64,000 nucleotides of DNA from Mycocentrospora acerina (GCA_022701365.1 JAKUHH010000284.1:496001-560000), one strand, 5' to 3'. Positions 33,591 through 45,900 are shown, counted from the stretch's first letter. Program-made: numbers and translations. Notes: generated by a model not told the origin, from the sequence alone.

Positions 33591-35181
33591 CACCTTCATA
33601 GACAAGAGACAGTCGTGGAAATTAATTCCGCCACAAATTTTGATATTGTTTTTGAGAGAACTGTTACGTGCTATCGTTTTTATCATTTCAGCTTGATAAT
33701 CTTCATTCCACTGATCGGTGACAGTGACTGAGACGAATGAGAACGAGCCGTACAGAAAAGACAAATGAAAGTATAGTAAACAAGCCAAGTTTCGACAAAT
33801 TCAAAGCTGAGGCGCGAATAAAGATATGCTCTTATCAGGAAAGCTATGCTGGTAATTTCAAGCTTGGAATCTCCCAGTGCTGCTGAAAACGTGTGTACAA
33901 TAGAAAAATCTAAATGGTAGTCTTTGACACTCTCTGCAAGCAAGTGGGTCACCCTAATATAATACGCTGCTCCGCTCAATTCCCTCACCAACGAACATTC
34001 AATTACAGGGTCGAAACAACAGGTTGTGAATGACAGTCGCTCAGCGAAAAAGGTTGACATGTAGCGAGAAGTTTGTATTTCAAATTCTTTACTGAAAAGA
34101 TTGAAAGATCTCAAAAAGCCATTGAGCAAGGCTCAATAAACCAGTATCTCTTGGTATAAGATCATGTGTTTTTGTACCCATATGCCTTTGTGGCTGTGGC
34201 GCGCAGTGATAGGCTTCCAGACGTGTCTGTCTTAATGCATCTACCGTCGTTATTCCCGACGGAAGACCCAGCGCTGCACACGAATGCCTGACAACTGCCC
34301 CGCGAATTCAGCCAGGTTTCACAGCTGTACTAAGTTAACAGGCTTATCGGACAGTCGACGTGATACGAATGCGTGCCGTTCCGTGCTACCTCACTTCACA
34401 CTGGTTACCAAAGGCTATACGTCTCTAGCGGCCTGCGATTTGCCATCATTCAGTGATGGCATTCGCTTGCCACGCTCGGCTAAGCAATATTCTTTACAAA
34501 TTGCATGTCATGTTTTGGGCTCGCATGTTGCAACTACAGTATCTTGAGTCGTTAGCCAGCGCTTGATTGCGTTGCAACACATGGCAGCAGACAGTTAATG
34601 AAACCTCTATCTATGAATGGGGCCACGCGTTGCGATTGCACAAAGTCTGAAATTGAATAGGTTGTGGTGTTCTAGGCTTTCCAACTCAGTTATGGCGTTA
34701 CAGTAGCCAGCTGAGAGAAGGCTTTAGCGCCGCGCAAGCCCCTACGCCTTCTCCTGAAAGTCGCTGAGAAAGCCCATAGCAATATTATATCTAAGATATT
34801 TAGAGATCTGCTGAATTGTTGATGACAACTTGATTAATGTAGTCTCGGAAAGCAAAATCCAGCCTTCTATTGAGTGCTGACTTCTTTACACAGGCAGCGA
34901 CACTACCACGAATAAGGAGGTAAAGCAACGTAACGCGGCATGTACCCAGCTACGATCTGAGGGTGTGGCTTATCGCAAGCCAGCTAAGATCGACATATGC
35001 CACCGCCTTGCACATCAGCTGAAGGTACTGCATCGGCCCAATGGTACTGAAATAAGCCAATGCCCGTCGCGAAAAGTAAAGAAGATATTTAAATAATTGT
35101 CGGCTCAACATCTTGCAGCAGCCACAATCCCTTGTGCCGAATACCTTTTTCAGATCTACTGTGTTTACCATTCCTCGAGAT
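33591..35181. other. Intergenic, 1.6 kb
   Basis: Between the kinesin and the multi-pass glycoprotein gene. A minus-strand open frame of about 150 codons (33683-34129) lacks an ATG, splice logic and recognisable motifs. No repeat or RNA gene seen. Confidence 0.4.
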
Positions 35182-37347
35182 ATGCAGAAAACACCACACG
35201 ACTCTGTCCAGCTAACAGATCAAGATGCTTCGCCGACCTCGCAACCTGCGCATAGAAGAAGGACAAAGCGGGAAAAACTTGGCGCATACAATATTTTAGT
35301 GTTGATATTAGGCACTGTTGTCATTCTCGCAGCCATGGGCTTCCTTGCTTTTGTATGGATTGTTTCGATCAAACAGGAGACCATGGCAAATCTGCCGCGC
35401 ATTTGGATAAGCATGGTGAGCAGAGACTGGGCTTCCCGGGTCGTCACATTGACTACAGTCGTGGTTCGTGTAGCGATTGCCGCCCAGCTTTGCGTCTTTG
35501 CTGCTCTTCTAGCTGCGCTGATCCTGGAAAGAGTAGGAGCTTCGAGTGAAGATTTTCCGCTTCTCTCGATGATTCGTTGCGCAAACACTGGCCCTCAAGC
35601 GCTGATCTGGAATGTTATCCATACTATTCCCAAAGGCTCCCAGCTGGGCTATTCGTTCCTCATCGTCGTCACCATCCTCAACGCGTTGGTTTTGCAATTC
35701 ATGTCCACAATTCTCCTTGCGGATTTCGCGAGTACCTCTGTTGTTCTTCGCGAAAGGAAAAATACGTTGTATTGGACCATTGGCGAGTCTCAGAATACGT
35801 CTTCGTTGACAGGCAATAACTTTTGGCAAACAAGCCAAACTTCATACCCGTCTTTTGCAGAATACAAGCAGAATGGATCTCACGGGCTTGCCTTTTCTGA
35901 TACTGGCAAAACTTACCGCGGATTTCTTCCCTTCGCCAATTCAACGCTTCGAGAAAATCTCATGAGCTACTCAGGCCCTATGACAGTAGTGGATGAACGA
36001 GTCGTTTGCGTGAAGCCAACACTTTCAAACTTGGCATATTATATCCCTGAAGAACAGTCTAACACTATAAGAGGAAATATCGGCTTCAATAATTCACATC
36101 CCCATGTCACACAGGGCTCCTCTGAATACTCGGGATTCAATTGCACTATGCCAGACTCAATTCATCACCCAGATAGCTGGTGGCAGGTTTCGATGTGTCA
36201 ACTTGGCAGCGGAGTGGGCCGTCTCGATGACGGCATCAAGCCAGAGGATCCATCCAGCTATTACGACTATACTGCTTCTACGAGCGTGTGGCTTCTTTTC
36301 AATGCTAGCTATCCAGAAGACTTCAATTATACTCAGATGCCAACAGACGCATTTGGGACAGTCAACTTACCAATTACGCAACTGGATTCATCAGAAGGGC
36401 CTTGGGCGAAAGTTGGACAAGCCAATGTCACAATAGACGTTAGTCTTTGCTTGGTGAACCCACAAACCGATATATATGCGGTAAATGTATCCAGCACAAG
36501 AGCTACCTCCCAATTTGATGCACTTCTCTATTGGATTCCAAACGAGAGCAAATACGACACATCGAGCCTACGTACACTACTTGGTACTATTGGTTCAGCG
36601 GAAATGATCGAATTACAAAAATTACTTAAGCAAGATGGTCTTGATATCCCGTTGGACTACTACGAATCACAAGAGAACAGAGGAGTTTTGAAACTGAGTT
36701 CTGTTTCGAATTGGACTACGATCAGTGCTGCACAAAAGTATAACGCCACGTACGAAACATATCAAGGTATGATCGACAGTAGTATATTCAAAACCAGCGT
36801 CAAGAACTTTCCTGAAGATATGAACGCCACGTTTGTTGTGACACCATGGGCGTCCGACGCAGATTCCATTCACAGGAGTCTTCTCTGGCTAGTCCAGGAT
36901 ATTCTCAACAAGACGAGTGACCCGGCGCTGACAATTCAGGCTTTAACCCACACAGTCATGCAAACAGCTTATTACGATCTAATCAACAATTTCGATTTAT
37001 CTGAGAATGATACATACACAGAACTGGAGCGGCGCTACATACCAATCATGTGGAAACAGTTTGCAGCTGTCGTGGGACTCATAGTCCTGCACTTGATACT
37101 CGTCTTGGTAGCACTGGTCTTGTTCATGACTCGGACTGAGCTTTCATTGCTCGGCAATTCATGGCAAGCGGTTGCACAAGTCATGTCAGATGACACGGCG
37201 GATGCAATGCACCATGGAAGCATGTCAACGGATCATGAAATACGCAATACTGAAAAGCAAAGTGGAAGTACTGCGCGCAAGATCATGATCGCAAGGTCAA
37301 GGCAGAATGGTCGGCTGGAAGCTGTGTCCGTCAATCATCGCAATTGA
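35182..37347 (+). CDS. Multi-pass membrane glycoprotein of unknown function
   Basis: A single exon of 721 residues. Three hydrophobic segments occur near the N-terminus (about residues 32-60, 87-112 and 157-182) and one near the C-terminus (about 648-672). The roughly 460 residues between carry many N-x-S/T sequons (for example NGS, NST, NCT, NAS, NYT, NVS, NAT, NKT) and scattered Cys, so this part is probably extracytoplasmic and glycosylated, with short basic cytosolic ends (HRRRTKREK at the N-terminus). The start is the Met of MQKTPHD. This architecture is common among large, poorly described membrane proteins of Pleosporales and related fungi; I know of no assigned function. Confidence 0.75.
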   Translation: MQKTPHDSVQLTDQDASPTSQPAHRRRTKREKLGAYNILVLILGTVVILAAMGFLAFVWIVSIKQETMANLPRIWISMVSRDWASRVVTLTTVVVRVAIAAQLCVFAALLAALILERVGASSEDFPLLSMIRCANTGPQALIWNVIHTIPKGSQLGYSFLIVVTILNALVLQFMSTILLADFASTSVVLRERKNTLYWTIGESQNTSSLTGNNFWQTSQTSYPSFAEYKQNGSHGLAFSDTGKTYRGFLPFANSTLRENLMSYSGPMTVVDERVVCVKPTLSNLAYYIPEEQSNTIRGNIGFNNSHPHVTQGSSEYSGFNCTMPDSIHHPDSWWQVSMCQLGSGVGRLDDGIKPEDPSSYYDYTASTSVWLLFNASYPEDFNYTQMPTDAFGTVNLPITQLDSSEGPWAKVGQANVTIDVSLCLVNPQTDIYAVNVSSTRATSQFDALLYWIPNESKYDTSSLRTLLGTIGSAEMIELQKLLKQDGLDIPLDYYESQENRGVLKLSSVSNWTTISAAQKYNATYETYQGMIDSSIFKTSVKNFPEDMNATFVVTPWASDADSIHRSLLWLVQDILNKTSDPALTIQALTHTVMQTAYYDLINNFDLSENDTYTELERRYIPIMWKQFAAVVGLIVLHLILVLVALVLFMTRTELSLLGNSWQAVAQVMSDDTADAMHHGSMSTDHEIRNTEKQSGSTARKIMIARSRQNGRLEAVSVNHRN

Positions 37348-37744
37348 AGCTGCTTTCACCGCTCTTTTCGAAGCTGGCATTTGGATTGATGAGAAAGACC
37401 GTGGGATTGAAGAGACGTTTGTACATATGTAAGTTTCATAGAAGTAATTAAATAGCAGATACGAAATATAAAGTAGCACATTTACCTTTAACATAACTAG
37501 AAAAGATTTCACATCAGCATTAAAATACTCGATTAAGTTTCAATTGAAGCTGTCACCTTTTTTTTAGTTTATTTTAAAACATGACAAACATTCCAGGCGA
37601 ACTGTAAACTTCAATTTAACACAAGCTATTTTATTGATGACTCAAATTAAAATAATCCTTGATCATGGTCTGAACCTCTTGATCTCGTCCGATAGGTTTG
37701 TGTGATACAACATCTTAGTTATTGTCTATATTCCAATTTTCCAT
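37348..37744. other. Convergent 3' spacer
   Basis: About 400 bp of AT-rich DNA between the glycoprotein gene and the 3' end of the HET relic. Nothing recognised. Confidence 0.4.
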
Positions 37745-39984
37745 TTAGCCTAGCACTATGATCTTTCTTTCTGTGCCCAGAATCCCTTGAGTGTCTACAG
37801 CATCTCTATGAAGGAGACCAACGCCGCGTCGACGGGCTATTCTCTTGTAGTGGTGATCTATATCATGTCTGGTGGCCACCTCCTTATCGTAAAATATCAT
37901 ATCATGTTTGCGTTTAACGTCTCTGTTGTCATGCCTCTCTTCATCATGTTGATATTCTATCAACATGACATGAAAAAAACAAACCATCACGTCGTCAGGA
38001 ATTGGGTATTTCTTGCCTATGAAACATGCTCCATAACGAAGCTCTTCCTCGAAGCACTTCGGTGCAATAGACATTATCACCAACTCACATTCCCCTCCCC
38101 CTCTCTCATTGTATTCTTGCGCCCACGTTCTATCTGCCGACGGTATAAAGCCACAAGAATCCCCTTCTATATCGCTTATGGAAAAATATGGCAAAGACTG
38201 CCCCGAGTCTGTGACCCATCCTTGGATTAAATTTTCTGGGACCTTCAGATTCATTTTTATGGTTGAGCACCACAATATGATATGTCCTGGGTCTCTTAGC
38301 AAACGAGCTTAATTCTAGAGCAATGACAAAGCAAAAGGTTCTTCAGAATTAGCTTTCGGAGGTTGGTAGGTGTGCCACGAATCTCTGACCGGCACCAGTC
38401 CGTACTCCGACCATCTGAACCACATGACGGTTGGTAAATGTGCTTCCGAACCATGCGCCGAACTAGGTCTCTCAGCTTCAAAATCCACACTTCCAATCCA
38501 CCCTGCCCATGACCAGGACGGAAATGGATAAGGGTGCCTTGGTGCCACATCCACCATCCTGCGCCGAGCTTTCCTATTGGGATACCACAAAAGTGATCTG
38601 TTGAACTCCGCAAGTGGATGTCCACACATGAAGCTTGTCCCATCAATATACGGTGAAAGCTTTTTCATAATGTCTGTGAAAGCATTGATGATGTCGGACT
38701 CATAAGATAATGAGCGGCTAGTAAATCCACAAACCAATCGAGCATGTCCTTGGAACCAGCCGTAACGTTTGGCTTTTTGGAGAAATGCAGAGTCAAGCAG
38801 GGAATATACTTTACTCTTTTGGTCCCTCGGTTTTGCCGGGTGAGTGTCATACCATTCCGTATCTGCCTCGGCAACAACATCCTCGCAACGTGCATCTAGT
38901 GTGCATCTAAAATACATCTGGTGATCGGTAAAAATGAGACATCGTGTTGATAAGATACTTTCTTGAAAATTCCAGCCTCTCTTGGACCACCAGCTTATGT
39001 CAAGAGACTTGTTGTAGTCAGGAAACGCCGTCACAAGAGTTATACCCTCTACCTTTTCAACTGACTGATGGTGGATTCGGGGTGCTCCAATACCAGGTAT
39101 TGAATAATCCTTAATAGAATCGTCAGTCGGATCTGAGAAGCTTGCGACCACGAGGGTTAGGTATGCTTCTCCTTATATCTTGTCCATACGGTCAATTAGC
39201 TTCAATTTCACTGGTAGATTGTCTTGAACAATACAAAATGCGTCAATTCAGATGTATGTCTCATTGAGGCTGAGAAAGCTCTAAATTGCGTTTTGTATAA
39301 CCTTCAGAAGCTGTGAGAAGACTTTATTCAAGAAACCAGGCTCTTTAAATTATTCTATTTTGTTCTGTCTAAGTTGAAGCACCTCAAACCGTGGCCAAAC
39401 ATAACTCAAGGCCAGATATCTTGATCCGGCCGGGAGCTCGGTTAAGCAGTACCTACCGACGTCGATGACGAGTATCTTTTCATTAGTATTTCGGCAGTCT
39501 TGGTCATGGGAACATTGGTGACGCCTATCACAGTCAATCAACCATTTCTTTGCTAACTTCGTATTTGAAGTAAAGGGATCCGTGAGTCGGCCAGAAAAGA
39601 AAGTCGTCTTGTTAAATTTCGTTGCATCTTGGTCCAGCAATCGTATATAAGCTTTACTGATCAATTGACCGGTGTCCCAACGTACGAAGAGGCCAAGAAT
39701 GTCATACTGCCTGTTCTTTCCAGTTCGTTGGGGAAAGGCTGAGGTGACACTTGTCAGAATAACGAAACACTCCTCCAAAAAGTAGCAAGCTTTTGATCTC
39801 CAGTTTCAAGCTTGGCTGCTGCTGTGATAACTATACATAGTGCACAGCACTTGCAAGATAAGATCTTCTTAGCCCATCCAAGATGACACTTTTGTCCGTT
39901 CCCCCGCCTAGACAAATTTCGAACATCAACTTCTTCACACCGATTGCAAAGGTCGTATTGTAGAATTTGTTCATGGTCAGAATG
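37745..39984 (-). pseudogene. HET-domain (heterokaryon incompatibility-type) gene, decayed
   Basis: A HET-type protein can be followed over about 2.2 kb. Landmarks in order are a Cys-rich N-terminus (LCNRCEEVDVRNL, CALC), FPQRTGK and the domain start LPAGSRYLALSYVW, then the HET core remnants IDAFCIVQDN and DRMDKI, VASFSDPT, RGWNFQESILSTRCLIF, PSWSWAGWIG, and the typical C-terminal RRGVGLLHRDAV...IVLG. The frame is interrupted by stops at 39350, 39281, 39248, 39173, 38315 and 38309 (left coordinate of each codon), and by a frameshift in a T5 run near 39779. One stop replaces the core Trp (TGA at 39248-39250). A stretch of about 35 residues near 37860-37960, rich in His, Asp and Arg, has no counterpart I recall and may be an insertion. 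No intact start Met is visible. HET proteins trigger cell death on fusion of incompatible hyphae; this copy should be inactive. Confidence 0.8.
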
Positions 39985-40233
39985 CTAGTCATCGTCAGGT
40001 ACAGGCGGTGTTGTAAAGCTGATGGCCGCTAAAGAGACTGATGCTTGCTCATAAATATCTGTATCCGAGTAAGACGGGAATACAATAGCCCATTGATCAT
40101 GTTTCTGGAAGTCGTAAGTTGGTAATACGATTTCCCAACGCTTTACAATGCCAGCCGCCTTAGATGCAGTCTGATGTCTTCTTTTACCTGCGATGACTCC
40201 AAGGGAGCTCTGAGATGAGTAAGAAGATATATT
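39985..40233 (-). pseudogene. Orphan coding-like fragment upstream of the HET relic
   Basis: An open frame of about 83 codons ending in TAG at 39985-39987, with protein-like composition (RWEIVLPTYDFQKHDQWAIVF, PSYSDTDIYEQAS). It lacks an ATG and is bounded upstream by TGA at 40234-40236. It lies in the same frame as the N-terminal part of the HET relic and directly abuts it, so it may be the tail of a separate decayed gene or an upstream extension of the HET gene. I do not recognise the family. Confidence 0.3.
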
Positions 40234-40515
40234 TCATAACTCAAAAATTAGTGAATTTCAGTTGTGAGAACAAGAGACAAGGATGAAATGATAATCTTGT
40301 GAAAAATCTAGGTATAGCCCCGCACCGGTCAGTAGATACCCTTGCATAAACTGAGCTGGTCAACCCCACATTTTTCAATAATATGTTAATTTCCAAGTTG
40401 ACTTTCTTTTTCTCCTGTTTCTTATTCCTTTTCTTCAGTTCTACTTAATTCCTGTCATAAATCCTTACATTCATGCTCCTTTTCAACAACTAATCACAAC
40501 CCACGTAAAAACAAT

Positions 40516-41913
40516 ATGCCAGTTACCCTTGTCACGGCGAACCATATTCCCCGTAGTTGGTCAAGCGACAGAGTTACGTCCAGCGATCATCTGTTTCGCC
40601 AGTCTTGCCCAAAAGAGTCCAGCCAGAGCCTAAACATTATTCAAAGCTCTGTCTCCCGGCGCGATCTTCGTGAGAAGTACATCACATCTTCATCTAACGG
40701 CCTAGTTTCGGCTGCGATAAATGCATATAGCGAGCATCATCACCTAGTCATTCGACCAGAAGATGTGTGGTTCGCAGTCCTGTCACAACTGAGTTTCTAC
40801 ATCAACGCGCATGCAGAAGAGTACCGAGAGTATTTTGTATCACACGAAGGCCAGAAAGAGCTGGAAATGATAGGCATAGGGAGTATTAAGCAAGTTGACT
40901 TTGGAGTCTTGGCTCGTCGTATGACCGACCTGATTCAAGAAAATGTCAAAATACCCGAATTCCGATCATGGATCATGCCCTCTTTCAGCACCACCACTGA
41001 TTGTGATCGCACAGTAGCTGCCATATTGATGATGGGATCAATGCAGAAATACTTTTCATACAAGATGACAATGAAATGTGGTATCCCCTCAGTCACAATA
41101 CTTGGAGAGCGCGAGGATTGGCAAGATATCATGATGAGGCTTGAAAAGCTCACAGAGCTTGGTTCAGAGCCGACCAATTTCGCGAAGCTGCTCAAACCCG
41201 TTATTCAGAAATTCATGGATTCGTTTGATGAACAACCACTTGCATCCACCATGGAGTTCTGGGGAAAGATCGCACATGAGGAGAAAATGGGCAGCGGAAC
41301 GACATTTCTCTCAGGGTGGATAACAGCGTTCTGTTTCTGGGATGAGGCGGGGAAGTCACTTTACGCAAATTTTAATCATCCACATTGGCCAGGATGTCAA
41401 CTAGACGGTGTAAAATACCACAAAGTTGACACAGACAAAATTCCTTCCGGCTTCGCGTCGGTTCCTGTCACAGTCGACGACAATGGCAAAATCTATCATA
41501 CAAAGATGCTTGCAGGCTCTATTGGCATATTAGCTACAAGTAGTGGTGGTATGGCCTTCGATGCTCCCACAATTGCAGACTTTGGACAGTCAGCTCTGGA
41601 TGATTTTGGCAGGATGGCCCCAGTACAAAATGATCCCGACAGCCCAACAGAGGATTCAGGATTAGACACGCTTCAACCATTATCAGGATGGTTCATGTAC
41701 GAATCAAACGCCCCAGCTACAGCAGAGCCTCGACAGGTCCCAACAATACTCCCAAATCCAAATCGGTCAAACAGGATTAAAACTGACAGAAGACCGAAGC
41801 GCGCACCTCTACGAGCGCATCTACACGAGCTCTCAGGAGGAAAGCGGGCTTTGCCCCCTGACAGCTCAGATATTTCTACGCCATATCACTCTTCTCCGGC
41901 AGTTGAAGGGTGA
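40516..41913 (+). CDS. DUF4419 protein
   Basis: A single exon of 465 residues. The N-terminal 60 residues are Ser-rich; the DUF4419 domain follows, with GLVSAAINAYSEHHHLVIRPEDVWFAVLSQLSFYINAHAE near residues 60-105, FSTTTDCDRTVAAILMMGSMQKYF, GIPSVTILGEREDW and GSGTTFLSGWITAFCFW. The first of these is the usual family signature: binding-type His residues next to a Trp-Phe block. The last 60 residues are basic and disordered. Function is unknown; copies are numerous and variable in fungi and sporadic in bacteria. There is no signal peptide or membrane segment. The start ATG is preceded by a CT-rich tract. Confidence 0.88.
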   Translation: MPVTLVTANHIPRSWSSDRVTSSDHLFRQSCPKESSQSLNIIQSSVSRRDLREKYITSSSNGLVSAAINAYSEHHHLVIRPEDVWFAVLSQLSFYINAHAEEYREYFVSHEGQKELEMIGIGSIKQVDFGVLARRMTDLIQENVKIPEFRSWIMPSFSTTTDCDRTVAAILMMGSMQKYFSYKMTMKCGIPSVTILGEREDWQDIMMRLEKLTELGSEPTNFAKLLKPVIQKFMDSFDEQPLASTMEFWGKIAHEEKMGSGTTFLSGWITAFCFWDEAGKSLYANFNHPHWPGCQLDGVKYHKVDTDKIPSGFASVPVTVDDNGKIYHTKMLAGSIGILATSSGGMAFDAPTIADFGQSALDDFGRMAPVQNDPDSPTEDSGLDTLQPLSGWFMYESNAPATAEPRQVPTILPNPNRSNRIKTDRRPKRAPLRAHLHELSGGKRALPPDSSDISTPYHSSPAVEG

Positions 41914-42902
41914 GTGGTTCATGATAAACGAAAAGTGGAGCAATACGTATGGGATGAGGGGGAGGGGGAGGCATCTCATCCGTTTCTCACAAACGAGCTG
42001 CGATGTCCAGTGAAATCTAATTAAAAACATATCTTTTTTCGTGTATCAGTTAGACGGTAAGTATCGTCGTTGACTGTTACTGTTCGTATTACGTTACAGT
42101 GATTCCACAGTTTATCAACAAATTTTTGTGGTATGCCTTGCCTAGTTCCGTTGGTTAAAAAGTATGTGTACTTAATGTAAGAGATCATCTAGACCACGTG
42201 TGATTCTACTATAACAACAGCTCAATGACACAAAAAGCTGAACATATTTCTAAACTTGCAAATCATCAAATTAGAGTCTTACTTCCTGCCTTGTATCAGC
42301 GTCGAGGAACGCCAGCTAGTCCTAACTGTCTCAATGGCTGGTAAAATTGCTGCATACGGATCGCCAAAATCTAAAGTGAAATTAACAAATCTTTCCGCCC
42401 TGACAACCTTTGAACTACTGTAACTGGAGGCAACAGTTTGCCCTTTAATGTAGACCTCGCAAGGCAATTCTATCTTGAGATACTTGTAGCTCTAAGTTGG
42501 TATCTTGACTCTACTTCGCGTAATGTACTTGCTCGTTTTATTCTGTTTTTCTTAGCATTGTTCGCACCTTTCCGTTGACCTTCTTTTTGACACTGTCTGC
42601 TAATGAATTTCAATTGCCCTTTTCAGAAAGATCCTCAATCTAGAAATTGGCTACCCTTTCAAAAAAATTCACTCGGAGTTGTAAACTTTATCATGTCTTG
42701 TCTTCATTTAGCACAAATTGAATGTCAATATTGTTCATTTTTTATACCCATGACAACCCATTTTGTGGATGCTGCCTAGAGGTCTACCTTCCGCAGTGCT
42801 ATGCAGGCGCTCGATTGCGAGAGAAAAAGAACAATTTCCGGAAAATGCTACGCCATGCTGGTTCATAAGTTCTTCGCATCATGTCACCTTCTCTTCTATC
42901 CC
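41914..42902. other. Convergent spacer with a possible exon fragment
   Basis: About 1 kb between DUF4419 and CAND1 3' ends. A minus-strand open stretch at 42279-42494, entered after a possible acceptor (..CTTAG), encodes a protein-like segment (LPCEVYIKGQTVASSYSSS, ERFVNFTLDFGDPYAAILP) and ends in TAA. No upstream exon with an ATG could be joined, so it is recorded as a possible remnant only. Confidence 0.3.
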
Positions 42903-45900
42903 TCAACGATCACGTTCCTTCATCTCATCTGCTATAGTCTTCAACCCTAGAGCATGTTCTTTGCTGACCCACTCCCAATATTGCGCCCAGACCCTCAGTT
43001 GGGGATCGTCTTGGCCAACAACGCCATCGGTGCCCACCTGTTTGTTCAGTATTACAGAAACCCTGAGCACACCTTTGGCACCTTCCTGAATTTTCTCAAT
43101 TTCTTGCTTGACAGCGTTCTCCTTCGGCTTCGTCATCATGACGGTACGGAAGTTCTCGGCGATGGCTTCCAAACGAGAGCGGACCTGGCTTGGGGCGATA
43201 ACCATGAGCTTAGTGAGCATCAAGTTGCACAGAATTCGGATGTCGTGTTCATCAGTAATCCCAGCAACAATACGTTCGAAGCAATCAGATACCTCGATTG
43301 GTGATAGCCGGGCGAAGGCTGCTTCAAGGAGCGCGTATAACGTTTCATAAGCACTCTTGCGAATTTCGAGACCGTCATCAACCTTGTGTTTAAAGGGACC
43401 CATCTGCACTTCACGGACAAGTTCGGGCTTGATGATAGTTTCTTGCATAGCTAACGGCAGCAGCTGGTCCAGCGCGGGTAGAATAATGTCCGGTTTGTTG
43501 TGCATAGCTGAATTGAAGGTTGTAAGGGCCAATCGGCGATTTTCCAGGTCTGGCTCATGAAGCATCTGTACCAACATAGGTACAACAATCGGTTTCAGAT
43601 AGCTGTCGTATGCCTCATCGGTATCCGCCAGAGTGTACCGTAGCGCTGAAATAACCATGGCACGGATGCTTCCTTTGCGATCAGTCAAGAAAACCTAATA
43701 TAGTTAGCTAATGTCACAAGACCAACGCAGGAAGATGAATTTTCGTACCTGTAATTGTGGCAAATACGTCTTCGGGTCGATTATTGTCAGCCTTCCGATA
43801 CACTCCGCACCGATTGCCTTGTTATCTTCGGACTGGGAGGCTACAACAAGGTTTTGCCAAAGCGTTGATGCATATGGGGTAATCTCTGACTCTGAATCCT
43901 CCTGCTGAAGGATTTCTTTGATCGAATGAAGAAGCAAGTACTGAGGGGCTGACGGTTGACCCATTGTGGAAAGGATAACAGGGAGGTATTTGCGGACGTC
44001 ACCAGCACCAGCTCGACCGAGGGCGACAGCGGCTGCAAGAGGTACTTGTTCTGATCGAACAGAAAAGTGTTTGATGAACAGATTGGGATCGATTGATGAC
44101 TGCGATCCAAGTCGAAGTGCAGACTCTCCCAGGACAACCAGAGCAAGACATTTACGTTTATCATCTTGTGCTGTCTCGAGCTCCTGTACGAATGCTTCGA
44201 GTTCGACTCCTACGCTGCTGCCGCCATAAACCAATAGATTCCCGATCACTTTGCCTACTACTTCCGGATGTCCAGAAACACCAACATCCTGAAGCAGGGA
44301 CTTCATCAACGCTTGACCGACACTCTGTTCACCAATTGTGCGCACAAGTTTGAGAAGTGCGTCAAGTGACAATCCGCTGATGGAGCCTTGCACTACCTGG
44401 CATAGCGCACTGTTCAACTGGGGTGTCATGACGGACCGGGCATCATCTTTGACGAAGGTGGCTAAGATGATAAGAGCCGGTCCGAGAAGATGAAGATCAG
44501 CAGAATCAAGCAATGGCAACAACAAGTCAACGATCTGCGCCTTGGTTTTAGCGTCCAACTGGCTTCTAGACAGTGAGTTTAATGCCAGGGTTCGAAGAGC
44601 TGTCAAGCTGGCACCACGCAGTACACGACTGGATTTGCGTAGCTGAGCACCAAGCTGCAACGCCACAGATTGGACCCAGTCCGCCGAAAGTTCGTTCGGG
44701 GCTCTTGTATGAGCCGCGATCGAATCTATAGCACGAACAGATGCGAGACGTGTCAACTCGTTCTTCAGACGGTCGGCAAGCAACTCCAGCCCGGCCGAGC
44801 GATGTTGTGCAGACAACAAGTCCTCTGTGCCAGAGCTCCTGCCGAGGAACAGTCCAAGAACGTGAATGGCACTCTGTCGCACCTCGAGATCGGCATCATT
44901 AGCCGCTATGCGATTGACAAGAGTCTCATAGAGTTGTGCTAAAAATTGCTGATTCTGTGACCCTGAAGAGGCAGAACGGGGTGGTGTAAGTGCCTTGACA
45001 GTTTGCTCAGTGGCGGCCAGGGCTTCAATTGACAGCTTGCTATACTTGTCCTTTGCTCCGCGAATCAGCGCATCGACAATAGAAGGCAGGTACGGTTGAA
45101 TGGACTGAGAGGGGTGTGTGTCGGCTATTGCGCCAATGAGCTGCAATGCGTGGATACGCAGACTGTTTGCAGTGGTGGACGCGCTGCTAGTTGACCCTCC
45201 ACTGGTCTTGGCAGCTTCAATAACGGGCTCAATGAGTTGGCTGAGATAGCCGTCAAGACCCCCGCGCTGAGTAATGACAATATCTTTGATGAGGAGGACA
45301 GATGCCTGTTTTGTCGTAGGTGGACACGATGGCTGCTTCAGCAGTTGGGCAACACCCTTGACAATGTCTGGACTTAGCTTGGACAGGCTTGCTCTAGGAC
45401 CTACGGGTGGTGTGGTAGCGGGAGCTGGTGACGCATATCCCATAGATAATGACGCGCTTGCTTGAAAGTCGAGCATGCTGGCATCGCTGCCACCCCGTCG
45501 CCGCTTCCGGCTTGGTGGTGGCATCAACTGTTCGTCAGAAAAGCGCACAGGAGATGGACCATCACCTGACCTCTTCACGAGGTTGGACAGCGTAGCGAGC
45601 ACTTCCAACCGGACGTTATCTTCGCGCTCCTTGAATCGCGCAATGAGCGCAGGGGCAACGCGATTATAGAGAGTTCCGTCGGCCAGAAGATCGCCATTGC
45701 TTCGAGTTGATATGAGGGTGAAGAGTACCTTTGCAGCACATCGGCGCACTTTCCAACTCGCATCCTCGTCATCGTCGTAACCTGCCTCCTCCTCAAAATC
45801 ATCATCTTCAAGCGCGTCTTCCTCATCGCTTCCCATTGCGTCGTCATTTTCGTCGTCGTCGTCCTGGGCGAGGTTGGGGTCGTACTTGAGGTAGCGCGTC

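Noticed and set aside
33683..34129. Minus-strand open frame of about 150 codons between the kinesin and glycoprotein genes
   Set aside because: It has no ATG start, no splice site that adds one, and an irregular composition without recognisable motifs; chance open frames of this size occur in spacers.
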